A stretch of 64,000 bases of DNA from Miscanthus floridulus (taxonomy: Eukaryota; Streptophyta; Magnoliopsida; Poales; Poaceae): NCBI RefSeq assembly GCF_019320115.1, contig NC_089584.1, positions 71,579,533 through 71,643,532 of the forward strand, written 5' to 3'. A model generated the notes under the pieces. That model worked only from the letters and a program-made list of their open reading frames with translations, made no database searches and had not been told where the DNA came from. Positions 1-11,045 of this stretch are shown here, one piece after another. How positions within the stretch are numbered: position 1 is the stretch's first letter; each line of letters opens with the position of its first letter. Both the position numbers and the translations under genes were made by a program.

Positions 1-2829
1 CAGCTTGTCCTGCTCCTTCTGGACCCTAGCGGCCTCCTCCTCATCCTACCGTGCCCACGCTGATAGTTCCTCAAACGCCTTCTTGGCCTCCTCCACGTCC
101 CAATGGGCCTCGGCCTCCTGTAGCCGGAGACTACCCGCCTCCTCGGCAAGGGGAGTCAACTCAGCCACCCTTTGTTAGAGCTAGGCGGTCACATCCCCAT
201 GCAACCGTGCCTCATCAATGAGGCGGTCCTAGGCCTCCTTATGCTCGCGAAGGAATCGGGATTTCTCCTGGCTGTGAGCGATAAGAGACTGAAAAAATAT
301 GGTGGTCAGAACACAAAAATACATGAAGAAAGAAGAGGGCGAGAGGCTAGATTAAGTGAATATCTGGTCGATGGGAATGATGATGTCACACACAGTGCCC
401 CTAGCAAGATTCAGAGCTTCCAGCACGGCCACAATCCCCTTGTCGAGACTCTCCCGCTCCATGCTCTCAGCAGCATCATCGAGGGTAAAGAGTGTCGACG
501 ACGAGTCCTGTGGATTCACCCACCGAAGCAAGGACTTGTCTCACGTAGGTGAGCGGCTGCCCCCTAGCGTCAGGGCTAGGAGCGGCTCCCTATCGGTCCT
601 CTCTGCCACCACCGCAACATCGGAGGGTCCCTCGGCCATGTCCCCCTTCGTTCAGCCCACGTCGAGCGCTGTCACTTGGGCCGATAGTGGCGCAGATTGC
701 ACCACTGCCTCAGGCACCGCCATAGTGGTGTCCGACTGCGGCTCGCCCATTGCAGCCACTACCACCTCCCCTGCATTGGTGGGGCCTTGACGAGCAGTGT
801 CACATCTACCGTGGCTTAGGCCACATGCGTGACCAGCAGCTCCATTAGCCACATCGCCGGTAGTGGCATCACCTCCATTCTCGGCTGTGTAATGACCTCC
901 GAGGGCGTCCGTTGAGTCCCCTTATCCACCTATCCCACCGAGGGAATAGGAACCACCATGGGCGGTGCCTGACCGGCCGATGAGGCAGCAATGCCGGTGG
1001 CGCTGCTCCTACCCAAGACTAGTGCGACGATAGCTGATGGCTCCCGCCTCACTCGAAGGGCGATGCTCTTCTATGGCGCCACTGACAAAGGATTGCACCA
1101 CCTTAAGATGCTGAAAGAAAAGAAAAGGCATAAGTCATGATAAAAACAAAGAAAACAGAGGAGTTGAGGACTTACATTGGTGCTGTTGGGCATTGGATAC
1201 GTTTGGGGGGATGAACCCCAAATCCTTGCTCTGCCTCCTCGGGACAGGGCCATTTTGTACCCGCCCCCTACACCGGGCCAAGGGCTCGCCTCCCTTGCAT
1301 CTGAGGGCATGGCGGCAGAGCTGCCACCCTCCCTCAGCATCTCAGGCACGGTGGCGGATCCACCCCCCCCCCCCCCCCCGTTGGCTCTTGGGACGCGGCG
1401 GCGGATCCACCTGCCCCCGATGGCTCTTGAGGCATGGCGGCGGGGCCGCTCCCCTCTGCTGGCACCTTAGGTGTGGTGGTAGAACCGCTCGCCCCTACTG
1501 ATTTTGAGGATGGGCCAATGATCTAGCCCACCTCCTCTGAACTCACGGACTCACCTCCCCCTGCATAGAACAGGAAGGGTCCCTGCAAGGACGAGTGCAT
1601 ACCTGTCAGCGTACCCTCGCTCTCTAGGTCATCCCACTTGGTGTCGTCAACTACCTCATCATCATCATCATCACTGTCCGTGTCCTCCCCTTGCTCCCAT
1701 GCCCATAGCTTCTGCTACTTCTTCCTCTTCTTGTCCTCCTTCTCCTTCCACTGTCGCTCGATCGTGGCATGGTTGGCCGCCATCACGGATGGGTCCTTTG
1801 ATAGTGGAACCAGGTGATCCGTAAGGACGAGTCTCTTCGGCTGGTCCCCCTATCTCAATATCAGCATCAAGAGGTTGGGAGTTCAATTAAAAAGGAGGCA
1901 CAAGAAAAGAAAACTTACGAAGACAATGTACCCCAGTTCCAACCGCATTGGGGGATGCCCCGGTACCGGATACACAAAATCGAGGATAGCGCCGGCGTTG
2001 TCCCATGGAGGCTCCATCACCTCCTTGATGCGCAATGACACTTTGGAGGGGGAGAGCACTCCCTCATCGAGCACCGTCCCATCGAGTGATGCCCCAGGCA
2101 CCATCATGTGTAGGGGAAGCGCGTGCCTCATCAGCGGTGCCACCCTCTACGTGTGGTAGGCGCCGATGATCCTCGACCCCGTCATGCCCCTCTCCTTTAG
2201 GATTCAGATGGCGATGAGATGGTATTGGATTCTCTTATTGTCTTTCTCTAGGACTCCCCACTTCCTCCATGAGTCTAGGACCGCTTCGATGCGGTGCCCG
2301 GTGAACTTTAGCAAGGGGGCGGCTGTGTCGTTCTTGACGTAGAACCAATGCGAATGCCACCCCTTGTTGGAGGTCGATAGACGCATCAGCGGGTACTCGC
2401 TGACCCTGTTATTGTGGAGCTGAATGCTGGCGCATCCCATCAGCACATTCAGCTCCTGCTGCTTCTCCCACTTCTTTAGGAGGGAGACGGAGAAGAAGTA
2501 CCGCCACAGGTCGAAGTGGGGACTAATCCCCAGGAATCCCTCACACAGGGCGACAAATGTCGCAATGTGCTAGATTCCGTTGGGATTAAGGTGTTGCAGC
2601 TCTACCTTGTAGTAGTGCAGCAATCCCCGAAGAAACTTGTGGGCGAGGGTGGTGAATCCCCGCTCGTGGAAGTGAGCGAAGGACACGACGTAGCCGTCGG
2701 GCGGCAATGGTGCGTCCTCATTGCTGGGTAGCCACCACTCCTCAGCGGCGGTCCACGCGCAAAGAAGACCACGGTGAACGAGGCCCTCCAAGCGCTGAGG
2801 GTGATATCGAAGTGGCACCACAGCTCCAT
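1..2829 (-). pseudogene. Antisense ORF (aORF) of Tat-type element, 'gypsy-type transposase' domain, spliced, decayed
   Basis: Read on the minus strand, the N-terminal part (about 2821 to 2204) resembles the plant 'putative gypsy type transposon' domain (PF04195 as I know it): a GYVVSFAHFHERGF motif, then HKFLRGLLHYYKVELQHLNPNGI, one in-frame stop at 2570, then WHSHWFYVKN. It then runs through an exon ending at about 1921 with a GTAAGT donor, an acidic D/E-rich segment (about 1670-1860), and a Pro/Gly/Ser-rich linker. A textbook 65-bp intron follows (1111-1175, GTAAGT...TTTCTTTCAG). The last part (about 290-1) is a predicted coiled coil rich in Glu/Ala/Arg/Lys. The function of aORF proteins is unknown. 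The stops mark it as a broken copy. The domain call rests on recognition of motifs, not a search. Confidence 0.7.
1111..1175 (-). other. Intron in the antisense ORF
   Basis: On the minus strand this 65-bp segment begins GTAAGT, contains a CATGAC branch-like site, and ends in a pyrimidine-rich TTTTCTTTTCTTTCAG. It separates two coding segments of the antisense ORF. A second short candidate intron begins with GTAAGT near 1921. These introns are direct evidence that the antisense strand was selected as a spliced transcript. Confidence 0.7.
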
Positions 2830-3753
2830 TGGAGGATTGGAGTGGTGGATGTGAATTCGACGATGGCTGAAACGTGGATGCGAGAGGCTTAGGCGATTAG
2901 CGGTGGAGGTTTTAGATACAAAGGCAAGGAGGTAAAGTATGAAACCCTAGGGGCGAACCCTTTGATTTTATAGGGGCGATGGATGCGAGGAAGGCAACCA
3001 TCCGCCTAGATCTCCGTGCCTACCATGATCCGCCACCATGTCACGTCGCGGGATATGCGCCCGCAATCTCTATCCTTTCCCTCCAAAGGCGCGCTGGACG
3101 TTTCGCCTCTCCGAGCAGACTAGGACTCTTTACTAGCAAAAAGGATATGGGCCTAGGAGTTCGAGGGCTAGCCCATCAATGGTTTCGACGGCCGTCCCTA
3201 GGCACCCTTACGACAGAGGATGGGCCCACGAGCGGCAAAAACTCAGGTGAAGGAGCTTCATGGGAGTCTCAGCTGGGCTAACCCTAGATGGATCCCCGTG
3301 AACGGGATACCAGGATACCAATTAAGCTATTCGGCTAAACAACCATCAAGTCTCACCAACATACCCACGAAGGGTCTGACCTCGGTGAAGAAGAAATCAT
3401 CGTCTTTAGGGCACGCCGTGGGTGACAATAGAGGGCCAGGGCTCTTAGAATCCTCTTTTTTGGAAAACCCTCCGAAGGAGTATCCTACTTCTCCGCATGC
3501 TCGGGGGCTACACCCACCGGGTGCGCTCGCGCGCACTCGCTGGCGAGTCAAAGAAATCCCCCAGGCAATTCTACTCGAATCGCCCGGGGGCTCGGGGGCT
3601 ACTGTCGGGGGCCAATATTAGGGTACCCGAGGAGGAGTTAATGACCGACAACATTGATTCATCCATGAAATCGAGAGTGCGACTACACCGCATGTCGAGT
3701 CACTCCTTGTCTGTCCACCGAGACCATGGGTCCCGCCTCAAGCTGACTCCCGA

Positions 3754-4014
3754 GGGCTGGCTCCGCCTCGCCTGACGTATGAGGGTAGACTCCATCTCGC
3801 CCTACCCCCGAGGGGTGGCTCCGTCTCGCCCAACGTCTGGGGCCTGGCTCTGCCTTGCTCGACGTCCGTGGGCAGACTCCACCTCGCCCGATGTTCGAGG
3901 GCTGGCTCCGCCTCGCCCAACGTCTGCGGGCCGACTCCGCCTCGCCCGACGTCCGGAGGCTGGCTCCGCCTCGCCCGACGTCTACGGGCAGACTCCGCCT
4001 CGCCCGACGTCTGC
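3754..4014 (+). repeat. 29-bp tandem repeat, 9 copies, inside LTR U3
   Basis: Nine consecutive 29-bp units with no length change, consensus GGGCTGGCTCCGCCTCGCCC followed by GACGTCTGC. The units differ by substitutions only. The array is GC-rich and lies about 600-860 bp upstream of the LTR TATA box, in U3. Confidence 0.9.
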
Positions 4015-4616
4015 ACGCTGCTCCTTCATAACTACGCGCGCAGATAAGGCAGGGCACTTGAGTCAACCGCAATACCGAGGATCATACCCAGCACGCCTGC
4101 AGGAAATTACCGTCAGGATATGATAAGACGGGCGCTTTAAGCCCTTCCAGACATGTTAGAGCCCGAACTATGTTGTAGGTGCCGATATTTGTCTTATAGT
4201 GTTGTGGGCCCCGCCATTTGCCCTCGGGCGCAGATCCTGACGGAAGCATACGACAATCACTACGGTCCAGAAGGAAACTCGCATCGTCTACAGTAACGGA
4301 CGTTCGATCACTACGTCGTCTGCTCCTCATAGGGTCGCGGTTCAGCACCCTGGTCCGTCGCGCCGCCCGTCGGGGCAGAATGGGACGTGACCACTTGCTG
4401 ATCAAGCCAGAACATGGCATCATCAGTGGACAGACGCCCAGCGTGGCCCTATGAGGATCAGCGGACATGCACCCAGCGTGGAGCTATCCGTGGCACCGTC
4501 TGCCGTGTCAGCAGGGCTCGCTTAGAGGAAAAGGAAGACCCGGCATCTCGGTAGGACCTCCTTTGTCTCTGGTTTTTCTTCTTTCTCCCATCTGTAATCC
4601 TTGCTTCCCCTTGATC

Positions 4617-4625
4617 TATAAAAAG
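4617..4625 (+). promoter_or_regulatory. TATA box of the Gypsy LTR
   Basis: TATAAAAAG in the LTR, about 320 bp before the LTR end, in a C/T-rich context typical of grass Gypsy LTR promoters. Transcription would start near 4648. Confidence 0.6.
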
Positions 4626-4940
4626 GAAGGCAGGACACCCCACTAAGGGGATGGATCAATTGAATACACCACGCATCATATCACACATAGCTGAGTAGCA
4701 ACCAAGCTCTCAGCACCCATTCGACGTTTCCATCAGAGACTTGGGATCTCTCCCTCTCTCGCCCGTTTGTAACCCCTACTACGAACTTTTCAGTGCAAAT
4801 AACACAAGCAGCAGCCACAAACTGGACATATGGACATTCTGCCCGAACCAGTATAAACCTTGTACCTTTTTAGCACACTATCCGGATCAGACGCGTAATA
4901 ACATAAATTTACTCGTTGGTGTTTACTCGAAACACCGACA

Positions 4941-6159
4941 CTTAGTTTTTGAGATACCCCACATAACCGTTGATACAGTTATGTTAAACACCACATCCTT
5001 TGTTTTCACATATGCTCGTCTAGCGACTCGACCTCATATTATTTACTGCTTTAACATTCAGTAAATGCCATTCTTCTACACCAAAAAAAACATCAAGGGT
5101 TATCTGACAAAAGGGCATTCTGCCTAATAAGGCGGATACTTACACTAAATACTTGAACATTTGGTCTTATCCATCCTAGCAAAAAGGTGGAACAGATACA
5201 CTCGCGATTACCGAAATGGTGAAACATCAAGTCAACCAACTTAACAAACAATGGAATTATTTGTTTGATGCTTTTTAGTTGCTACATTACCTGAATTTAT
5301 AGGTACATTGCCTAGGTTCGGCATTGCATTACTAGTGCCACATGACCTGGTTTTGTAGACCTGCGGCTAACATATGAACCTTACTAGCTCCAAATACTCC
5401 ATTCCAAAATCCACTATCCTACAAAATAAGCAGTGTCAAATAGCAATGCAGCATCACCTTGGGTGCCGTTCTTTTGGATCAGCAGCGTTCTTGTTCTTCA
5501 GTGCTATAATTTTATTGCTTGGTAGAGTCTATTTTGTCCAGCATCTCAGCCTCTAGCACAAAAAGCCCACGACCACCGTGCGCTTTCACGGTCCGTGAGA
5601 TTTCATCGCCTGACTGCCCCTGTGCGTGATCACAAGCCAGGACTCAAACACGAACAACAAACAAGACAACACAAGAATCTATAGGTGACATGCCTTCCAG
5701 GACTCTTGGCTCCTTCCTCCCTGGGATGGTGCCAGCCATTTCACCCCAGGAGGATGCAGCCAAATTGGCACACAGGGTTGCAGGTACACTTGGAGTCACA
5801 AGGTCTCCACAAAAAAGTGTTGCCGGAAACGGCTGCATTCACATTCACATTCACCTATTGGTCTACTACCATGTAGAGGCTAGAGCACATCCAAGTCGGC
5901 ATCCAAACAATGCACGCTTTTCAGAGCGGTGGTAACGACACATCATTAGCGTACAAGATCTCATGATCCTAGGCATGTGCTTCCTAAGATCAGTGATTAC
6001 TAGCAAATTACTAGAGCCTAGCTCAGATGCTTTCTAAGATCAGTGATTACTGACTGGTGATCCTAGACAGGTAGCTAGGTTACAACAGGCCCATGACACA
6101 CTGTCAGGCGTGTGACTCCTGCATGAAACAGTTACAGTGGATGGGTGTTTGCACCTCCA
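4941..6159. other. Region between Gypsy LTR and LRR receptor kinase: no gene seen
   Basis: I see no coding segment of a recognised family here. The right part should hold the 3' UTR of the minus-strand receptor kinase gene. A short duplicated motif (AAGATCAGTGATTACT) occurs twice between about 5974 and 6048. Confidence 0.5.
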
Positions 6160-9100
6160 TCAGATGGTGCCCAGTTCTTGGAGCAGCTCCGCCATCGTCG
6201 GCCTCTGGTCCGGGTTCTCGCTGGTACAAGCCAAGCCGATCGTCGCCAGCTTGGCGGCCTCAGACGCCGAGTAATTCCCCTGCAGATTGCCGTCGACGAG
6301 CTCATCGACGTTGTCTGGCAGCTGAGTCGTAGTCACCTTCCTCTTGCCGGTGAGCACCTGGAGCACGATGACCCCAAACGCGTAGACGTCGCTCTTCTCT
6401 GAGAAGCGGCCCACGGTGGTGTACTCCGGCGCAAGGTACCCCATGGCGGCGCTGGCCTTGAGCGTCGAGAAGACGAGGTCGTCCACGAGGAGCTTGTGCA
6501 GGCCGCACCCGGAGATGAGGGGCCTGTACGTGTAGTCCAGCAGGACCTTGTCCGCTGAGATGTTCTGGTGGACGAGAGCGGGCTTGTTCGTCCTTGTGCT
6601 GTGCAGATACTCAATTCCTAGAACACAAAAAAGATGCAGAATTCAGACGATTGAAAGTGCTAAAAGTTACCGATATCTCATACTGATACTGTTACTCTGA
6701 TAAAAGTAGCACAGAAAGTTTTGAGACATGTCATGCAGAGCTTTTCAGTGCAGACAAAAGTTCAGACTTCAGAAATGTGACTATTGCTGCGTCCCTGGCC
6801 AGCTCAGTCACTGAAATGTGAGCAACCAGCGCAGCACGGATGAATCGATGTACTGTCCATCCAGTGACTGAACGAATGAATGCGCCCATGCATGACACAC
6901 ACAAACTTGGCAAATTTGTAGAGTCGGTGCCAAATGTTGCATGCATACCATGTGTTTTGAGGCAAAATCTAGTAATCAAGAAGACAACTAGTAGTAGTAT
7001 GTGAACAAGTGTGAACAGTACTACGTGTGAATCCAGGAAAGATGTGGGCATCAGCAAACCACTAGTGGGGGATCAGTAGTGACACTGCTAACCAACTGAT
7101 AGCAAGGGAGTGACAGGGTGTGGTGTTCCACTCGAGGGTACCTACCTTTGGCGATGCCCTTGATGATGGAGATCCTCGTGGACCACTCGAGGACACGGCC
7201 GCTGCTGCCGCCGGCAGTGTCGGTGTCGGCGTCGGTGTCGGCGTCGGCGTCGACGTCGACGTCGACGTCGAGGAACTGCGACAGGCTGCCGTTGGGTACG
7301 AAGTCGTAGACGAGGAAGCACTCCCCGCGCGCCCTGGAGCAGCAGAACCCCCTCAGCGCGACCACATTGTCGTGCCGGAGCTCGGCGAGCAGCCTCAGCC
7401 CCCTCAGGAAGTCGGCCTCCTCCTGCCGGCAGCACGTCTTGCCCAGCCGCTTCACTGCCACCGAGGTGCCGTCGCGCAGCGTGCCCCTGTACGTGCCCGC
7501 GAGGCCGCCGGCCTTCTTGCCGCGCCTCCCGAGGAGGTTGAGCTCCGAGAAGTAGCGCGTCGCGGACTCCACTTCCTCCGTGCTGATCCGCAGGCTCTGT
7601 GCCAGCACATCCTGCGAGAAGAAGCCCAGCCCGCCGCGCGCGTCGGCCAGCGGGTCCCAGGCGTTGGAGTACTCGAGGCTCGCCAGCGCCGACGACGCGC
7701 TCTTGCGAGCCGACGGCGACGCCTTCGCCGCCGAAGGCGCGGCCTCGGTGCTGCACCGGCCGCCGGAGATCGAAGACGGCGAGCCCCCAGCGACCCTCTG
7801 CCGGCGCCACCGGCGCCACGAGAGCGCGAACAGGCCGACCCCCGTGGCCGCCAGGAGGGCCACGGCGGCGACAACCACTGCCGCAAGCGCCCTGGTAGAC
7901 GGCGCGCGCCCGTCGCCGCCGGAGAAGGACGTGACCTGCGGCGCGATGCCTGCGCTGAAGGGCTGGGGCCTGTCGGGGTCGATGAGGTCCGCCGGGGTGC
8001 ACGGGCGGAGCGCGGGCAGCCCGGCGCCGCACAGGTCGCTGTTGTTCCCGTACTGGAAGCCGGCCTGCAACTTGGCGGCCAGTTCTTGGGACGAAACAAG
8101 TAGAAAACCAATCAGCATTACTGCTCTCAAGAGTCAAGAATCGATCGATGCAGACTAATGGAGGACGGAGGCATTACCGGCAGGCACGCTGCCGGTGAGC
8201 GAGTTGTTCCTGACGTCGAGCGCGACGAGGCGGGGCAGCTGCGCGAGCCTGACGGGGATGGAGCCGAAGAGGGCGTTGAAGCTGAGGTCCAGGCGCGCGA
8301 GCAGCGGCAGGTCGCCGAGGCTGGCCGGGATGGCGCCGTTGAGGCGGTTGGACTGCAGGGCCAGCACGGTGAGCCTGCTGAGGTTGCCCAGCTGCGTGGG
8401 GATGCTCCCGGTGAGCTGGTTGTAGCAGAGCTGCACCACTGCACGGCCATGGACACATCAACATCAGCAGCATTAACAAAAACCGTCCGATTGGGGGCAG
8501 TACTGATTTGGTATGATCGTATGAGACCTTGTTGAGTTGGGTGAAGTTTGCGATTTTGTTTACCTAAGCATTTTCGTTTTTATTTAGCAATTAGTATTCA
8601 ATCATGGACTAATTAGGTTCAAAATGTTCGTCTCGTGATTTTCAACTAAACTGTGCAATTAGTAAGATTCAATATGAGTGCTACCGTAGCACTTTTTGGG
8701 AAAAGTTTTTGAAACTAAACATGGCCTGAGTAGAGGGGTAGCAAAAATGGGAGTAAATCTGAAAGGAAATGTTGGCTATGAGCCAAGAAATGTTGCAATC
8801 TGAGCAACAGGAGCTGCTTCTTGCTTGGTTGCGACTTGGGACGGCAACATGACCTCTTCCAAAAATTCAACGGATACATGGTACGAGTAGTTAGGTAAAG
8901 CCGCATTTTAGTTTTTGATTTGATTGACTTGGAGTGGAGAAACGCCAAGCAAGTCGACCGAAAACGAATTAAAAACACAGGGAGGGAAGCGAGCGAACCA
9001 ATCATCGATCCGAGGAGCAACTGCAACGCAGGCAGAGTCCACGGCGCGGCCACATGCATGCCGAGGCGAGTCAGCGAGCGTGCGGCACGAGCAGGGTGGC

Positions 9101-9621
9101 GATGAAGGTTCCGAGGAATCTCGACGCGCATCTGACTAGATAGAGGTAGAGGTAGAGGCAGTACCTTGCAGTGACGCCATGGCGCCGATCTCCGGTGGGA
9201 TGGGCCCCGAGAAGTTGTTGACGTCGAGGTAGAGGTCGGTGAGCGCTGCGAGCGCCGCCAGCTCCCGCGGGATGCCTCCGCGGAGCGCGTTGTAGTGGAG
9301 GTAGAGGCCGGTGAGGGAGCGGAGCCCCGCGACGGCGGGCGGGAGCGTGCCGGCGAGCCCCTTCCCCTGCAGCGAGACGTTGGCGACGGCGCCGCGGGCG
9401 TCGCACGCGACGCCCTCGAACCCCCCCGACGGCGGCGGCGCGCAGGGGTCGCGGCCGGGAGCCCACGACGGGAGCAGGCGACCCGTCAGGTCCAGCGCGG
9501 CCCCCAGCGCCAGCAGCGCGCGCACCTCGCCGTCGTCCGCCGCGCGCGCCACCTGGCCCGGGCCCAGGGTGAGGAGGAGGAGGAGGGAGGCGGCGAGCGC
9601 GACGAGGCGGGCGGAGGCCAT
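6160..9621 (-). CDS. LRR receptor-like kinase, predicted pseudokinase (4 exons, 704 aa)
   Basis: Exons on the minus strand: 9621-9165, 8438-8178, 8084-7146 and 6617-6160, all with GT-AG sites and matching phase, total 2115 bp. Protein layout: signal peptide (about 1-28, Leu-rich core), an N-terminal LRR cap, roughly five plant LRRs (residues about 75-240), a juxtamembrane NNSDLCG cap, one membrane segment (about 304-328), a basic stop-transfer, then a kinase domain (about 425-695). VAVK lysine and the APE motif are present, but HRD is HQN, the glycine loop is degenerate, and the DFG position reads SGCG. It resembles a small plant LRR-RLK group (LRR-IV-like, as I recall). Likely a plasma-membrane signalling partner rather than an active kinase. 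The ATG at 9621 was chosen because it opens the signal peptide; an upstream in-frame ATG exists at 9735. Confidence 0.9.
6618..7145 (-). other. Intron 3 of the LRR receptor kinase gene
   Basis: Donor GTAGGT and acceptor TTGTGTTCTAG on the minus strand, 528 bp. It splits a glycine codon (G|GA) in the kinase segment IAKGIEYLHS, so phase and protein both support it. No TE recognised inside. Confidence 0.85.
7218..7271 (-). repeat. In-frame coding hexanucleotide repeat (acidic Asp-Val/Ala/Thr tract)
   Basis: A GTCGGC/GTCGAC/GTCGGT repeat within exon 3 encodes an alternating Asp-X tract (DVDVDVDADADTDADTDT). It sits in the kinase N-lobe/hinge side, between the GSLSQFLD segment and LEWSTRI. The length is a multiple of three, so the frame is kept. 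Confidence 0.9.
8439..9164 (-). other. Intron 1 of the LRR receptor kinase gene
   Basis: 726-bp intron, donor GGTACTGCC after LQ, acceptor CCGTGCAG before VQLCYNQLTG; a valine codon is split (G|TG). It holds the MITE at 8524-8728; the remainder has no recognised feature. Confidence 0.85.
8524..8728. mobile_element. MITE in intron 1 of the LRR receptor kinase gene
   Basis: About 205 bp with GACCTTGTTGAGTT at one end and AAACTAAACATGGCC at the other, and the internal block TCATGGACTAATTAGGTTCA...GTCTCGTGATTT, typical of a very abundant grass MITE family. The copy at 10077 belongs to the same family, in the opposite orientation. Confidence 0.7.
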
Positions 9622-9855
9622 CGCCCCCCGCGGCGCGCGCCCGGCCTGTTGCGCGTGTGAGCTGGGACGGACAGGGACAGGCCGGCGCGTGGTGCTTGGT
9701 GCGGATGGGCGAGGAGGGAGAGGAGAGGGAGACAAGGCGAGGGCGTCCGGGCGCGGGCGCGTGCAGGTGTGAGGGCTTCGAGGAATGGAATGGCTGAATG
9801 GGCGCAGGCAGAGGCAGGCAGCTGACCTGAACGGAGCTGAGTGGGAGCGGTACGC

Positions 9856-9862
9856 TTATAAA
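9856..9862 (-). promoter_or_regulatory. Candidate TATA box of the LRR receptor kinase gene
   Basis: TTTATAAG on the minus strand, about 235 bp before the start codon at 9621, in an otherwise GC-rich upstream region. Spacing would give a 5' UTR of about 200 nt. Confidence 0.4.
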
Positions 9863-10076
9863 CCGTACTGTCAGCATACCGTGGCGGGCTGGCGGCCCCC
9901 GAGCCGAGAGGAGCGGTCGGGTCAGCCGTGAGCGTTACCGTGAGCGTATGGAGCTGTGGGGCTTGCATGTCAGTGGGTGTTTGCTGCTCCGCTGGGACAA
10001 GAGTTTGGCACGAGCGAGCAGTGTACGTACGGATACGTGACAAGTACCCACCACAGCCTTGTGCCATTGCATGTGA

Positions 10077-10317
10077 GGCTGTGTTTAGTTCCCAAAATTA
10101 TTTCCTAAAAAGTGTTATAGTAGCCATTACATCGAATCTTGTGATACGTGCATGGAGCATTAAATATAGACGAAAAAAACCAATTGCACAGTTTGATTGG
10201 AAATCGCGAGACGAACGTTTTGAGCCTAATTAGTCCATGATTGAACACTAAGTATCAAATAAAAACGAAAGTGTTACCGTAGCTAAATTCTCAAATTTCA
10301 CAAACTAAACAAAGCCT
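10077..10317. mobile_element. MITE upstream of the LRR receptor kinase gene
   Basis: About 241 bp. Ends GGCTGTGTTTAGTTCCC and CAAACTAAACAAAGCCT form an inverted repeat. The internal block CGCGAGACGAACGTTTTGAGCCTAATTAGTCCATGATTG is the hallmark of the same family as the intron-1 copy at 8524. Confidence 0.75.
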
Positions 10318-10419
10318 GAATATGTGATGCGACCAATGCAAAAGTTAAAATAGGGTACCTTCTGTTTTGTATTTCCCGGGCTGGCCACGGTTCATCTTGA
10401 TTTAATAATAATAAATAAA

Positions 10420-10654
10420 GGTGTGTTTAGAATCGTTTAAAATCAAATTGCCGGTTGTCCCACCTCGAGAATCAAGAAAATCGTGCCAAACACCCCAACT
10501 ATAATCAATGATTTTTTTTTTCCATCGCCGGAGACACATAGACCTCGAGATTGAACTAGCGCCCGCTTCTTCTCTACCACGGGGACGCGGCGCGGACGCC
10601 GTGGTACAAATACCACACCGCACCATGGCTAGGACGCGGACCCAAACACGCCCC
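10420..10654. mobile_element. MITE-like inverted-repeat element
   Basis: Ends GGTGTGTTTAG and CCAAACACGCCCC are imperfect inverted repeats of the GGxxTGTTTGG type common in grass hAT/Harbinger MITEs. The middle is GC-rich. The TSD was not resolved. Confidence 0.45.
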
Positions 10655-11045
10655 CAAAGTCTTCAACTTCCGGTCAACTACGTGGAGTTCGATTCAATTA
10701 CCGCCCAAAGAAGGTATCGGTGCATTACCACACTCGCAGGCTCACATTTCGTTGGTCCCTAACTCGTAACTGGAGAGATTAGCGAACAAAATCAAATAAA
10801 GCCAGGGATGAAAGTATGTTTGTGAGGGTGGGCCAAGAGGTTAACAACGACCCATGGCAGCAAGCTGCACCGTCTAAACTATGCTATGACGTCGCAGCGT
10901 TTAGCGACGAATCCAATATATGTCGTGTCGCTGCATGCAGCTTGTGTCCGAGAATCCGACTTGGAATGCCAAACCTTTGTTGCATTTTGCCTGCGACGTT
11001 TGGGGACTGGGGTTTGGCATTGCCAAAGCTGAGCTATCATTATTG

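Larger units (their letters stand above)
1..3602 (+). mobile_element. Internal 3' region of a Tat-like Gypsy retrotransposon (partial)
   Basis: This stretch ends in a G-rich polypurine tract (about 3583-3602, GCCCGGGGGCTCGGGGGCTAC-like) directly before an LTR that starts TGTCGGGGG, so it is the internal region of a plus-oriented element whose 5' part lies outside the window. No sense gag or pol is left here. Its main content is an antisense, intron-containing ORF (listed separately). Antisense extra ORFs between pol and the 3' LTR are known from the Tat lineage of plant Ty3/Gypsy elements, and that is the basis of the lineage call. A run of 17 C (1363-1379) sits in the antisense coding region. 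Confidence 0.75.
3603..4940 (+). repeat. 3' LTR of the Tat-like Gypsy element
   Basis: The LTR begins TGTCGGGGGCC and ends AACACCGACA, the usual TGTCG...CGACA inverted ends, 1338 bp. It is directly preceded by a polypurine tract, which fixes it as the 3' LTR in plus orientation. A TATA box (TATAAAAAG, 4617-4625) marks the promoter, so U3 covers about 3603-4645. The target-site duplication cannot be checked because the 5' end is outside the window; the flanking five bases are CTTAG. Confidence 0.85.

Noticed and set aside
3754..4014. CRISPR-like array
   Set aside because: Units are directly adjacent with no spacers, and the sequence is a plant LTR; it is a minisatellite.
7120..8103. Long plus-strand open frames opposite the receptor kinase exon 3
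   Set aside because: They are GC-composition shadows of the real minus-strand exon; Arg/Ala/Pro-rich with no domain.
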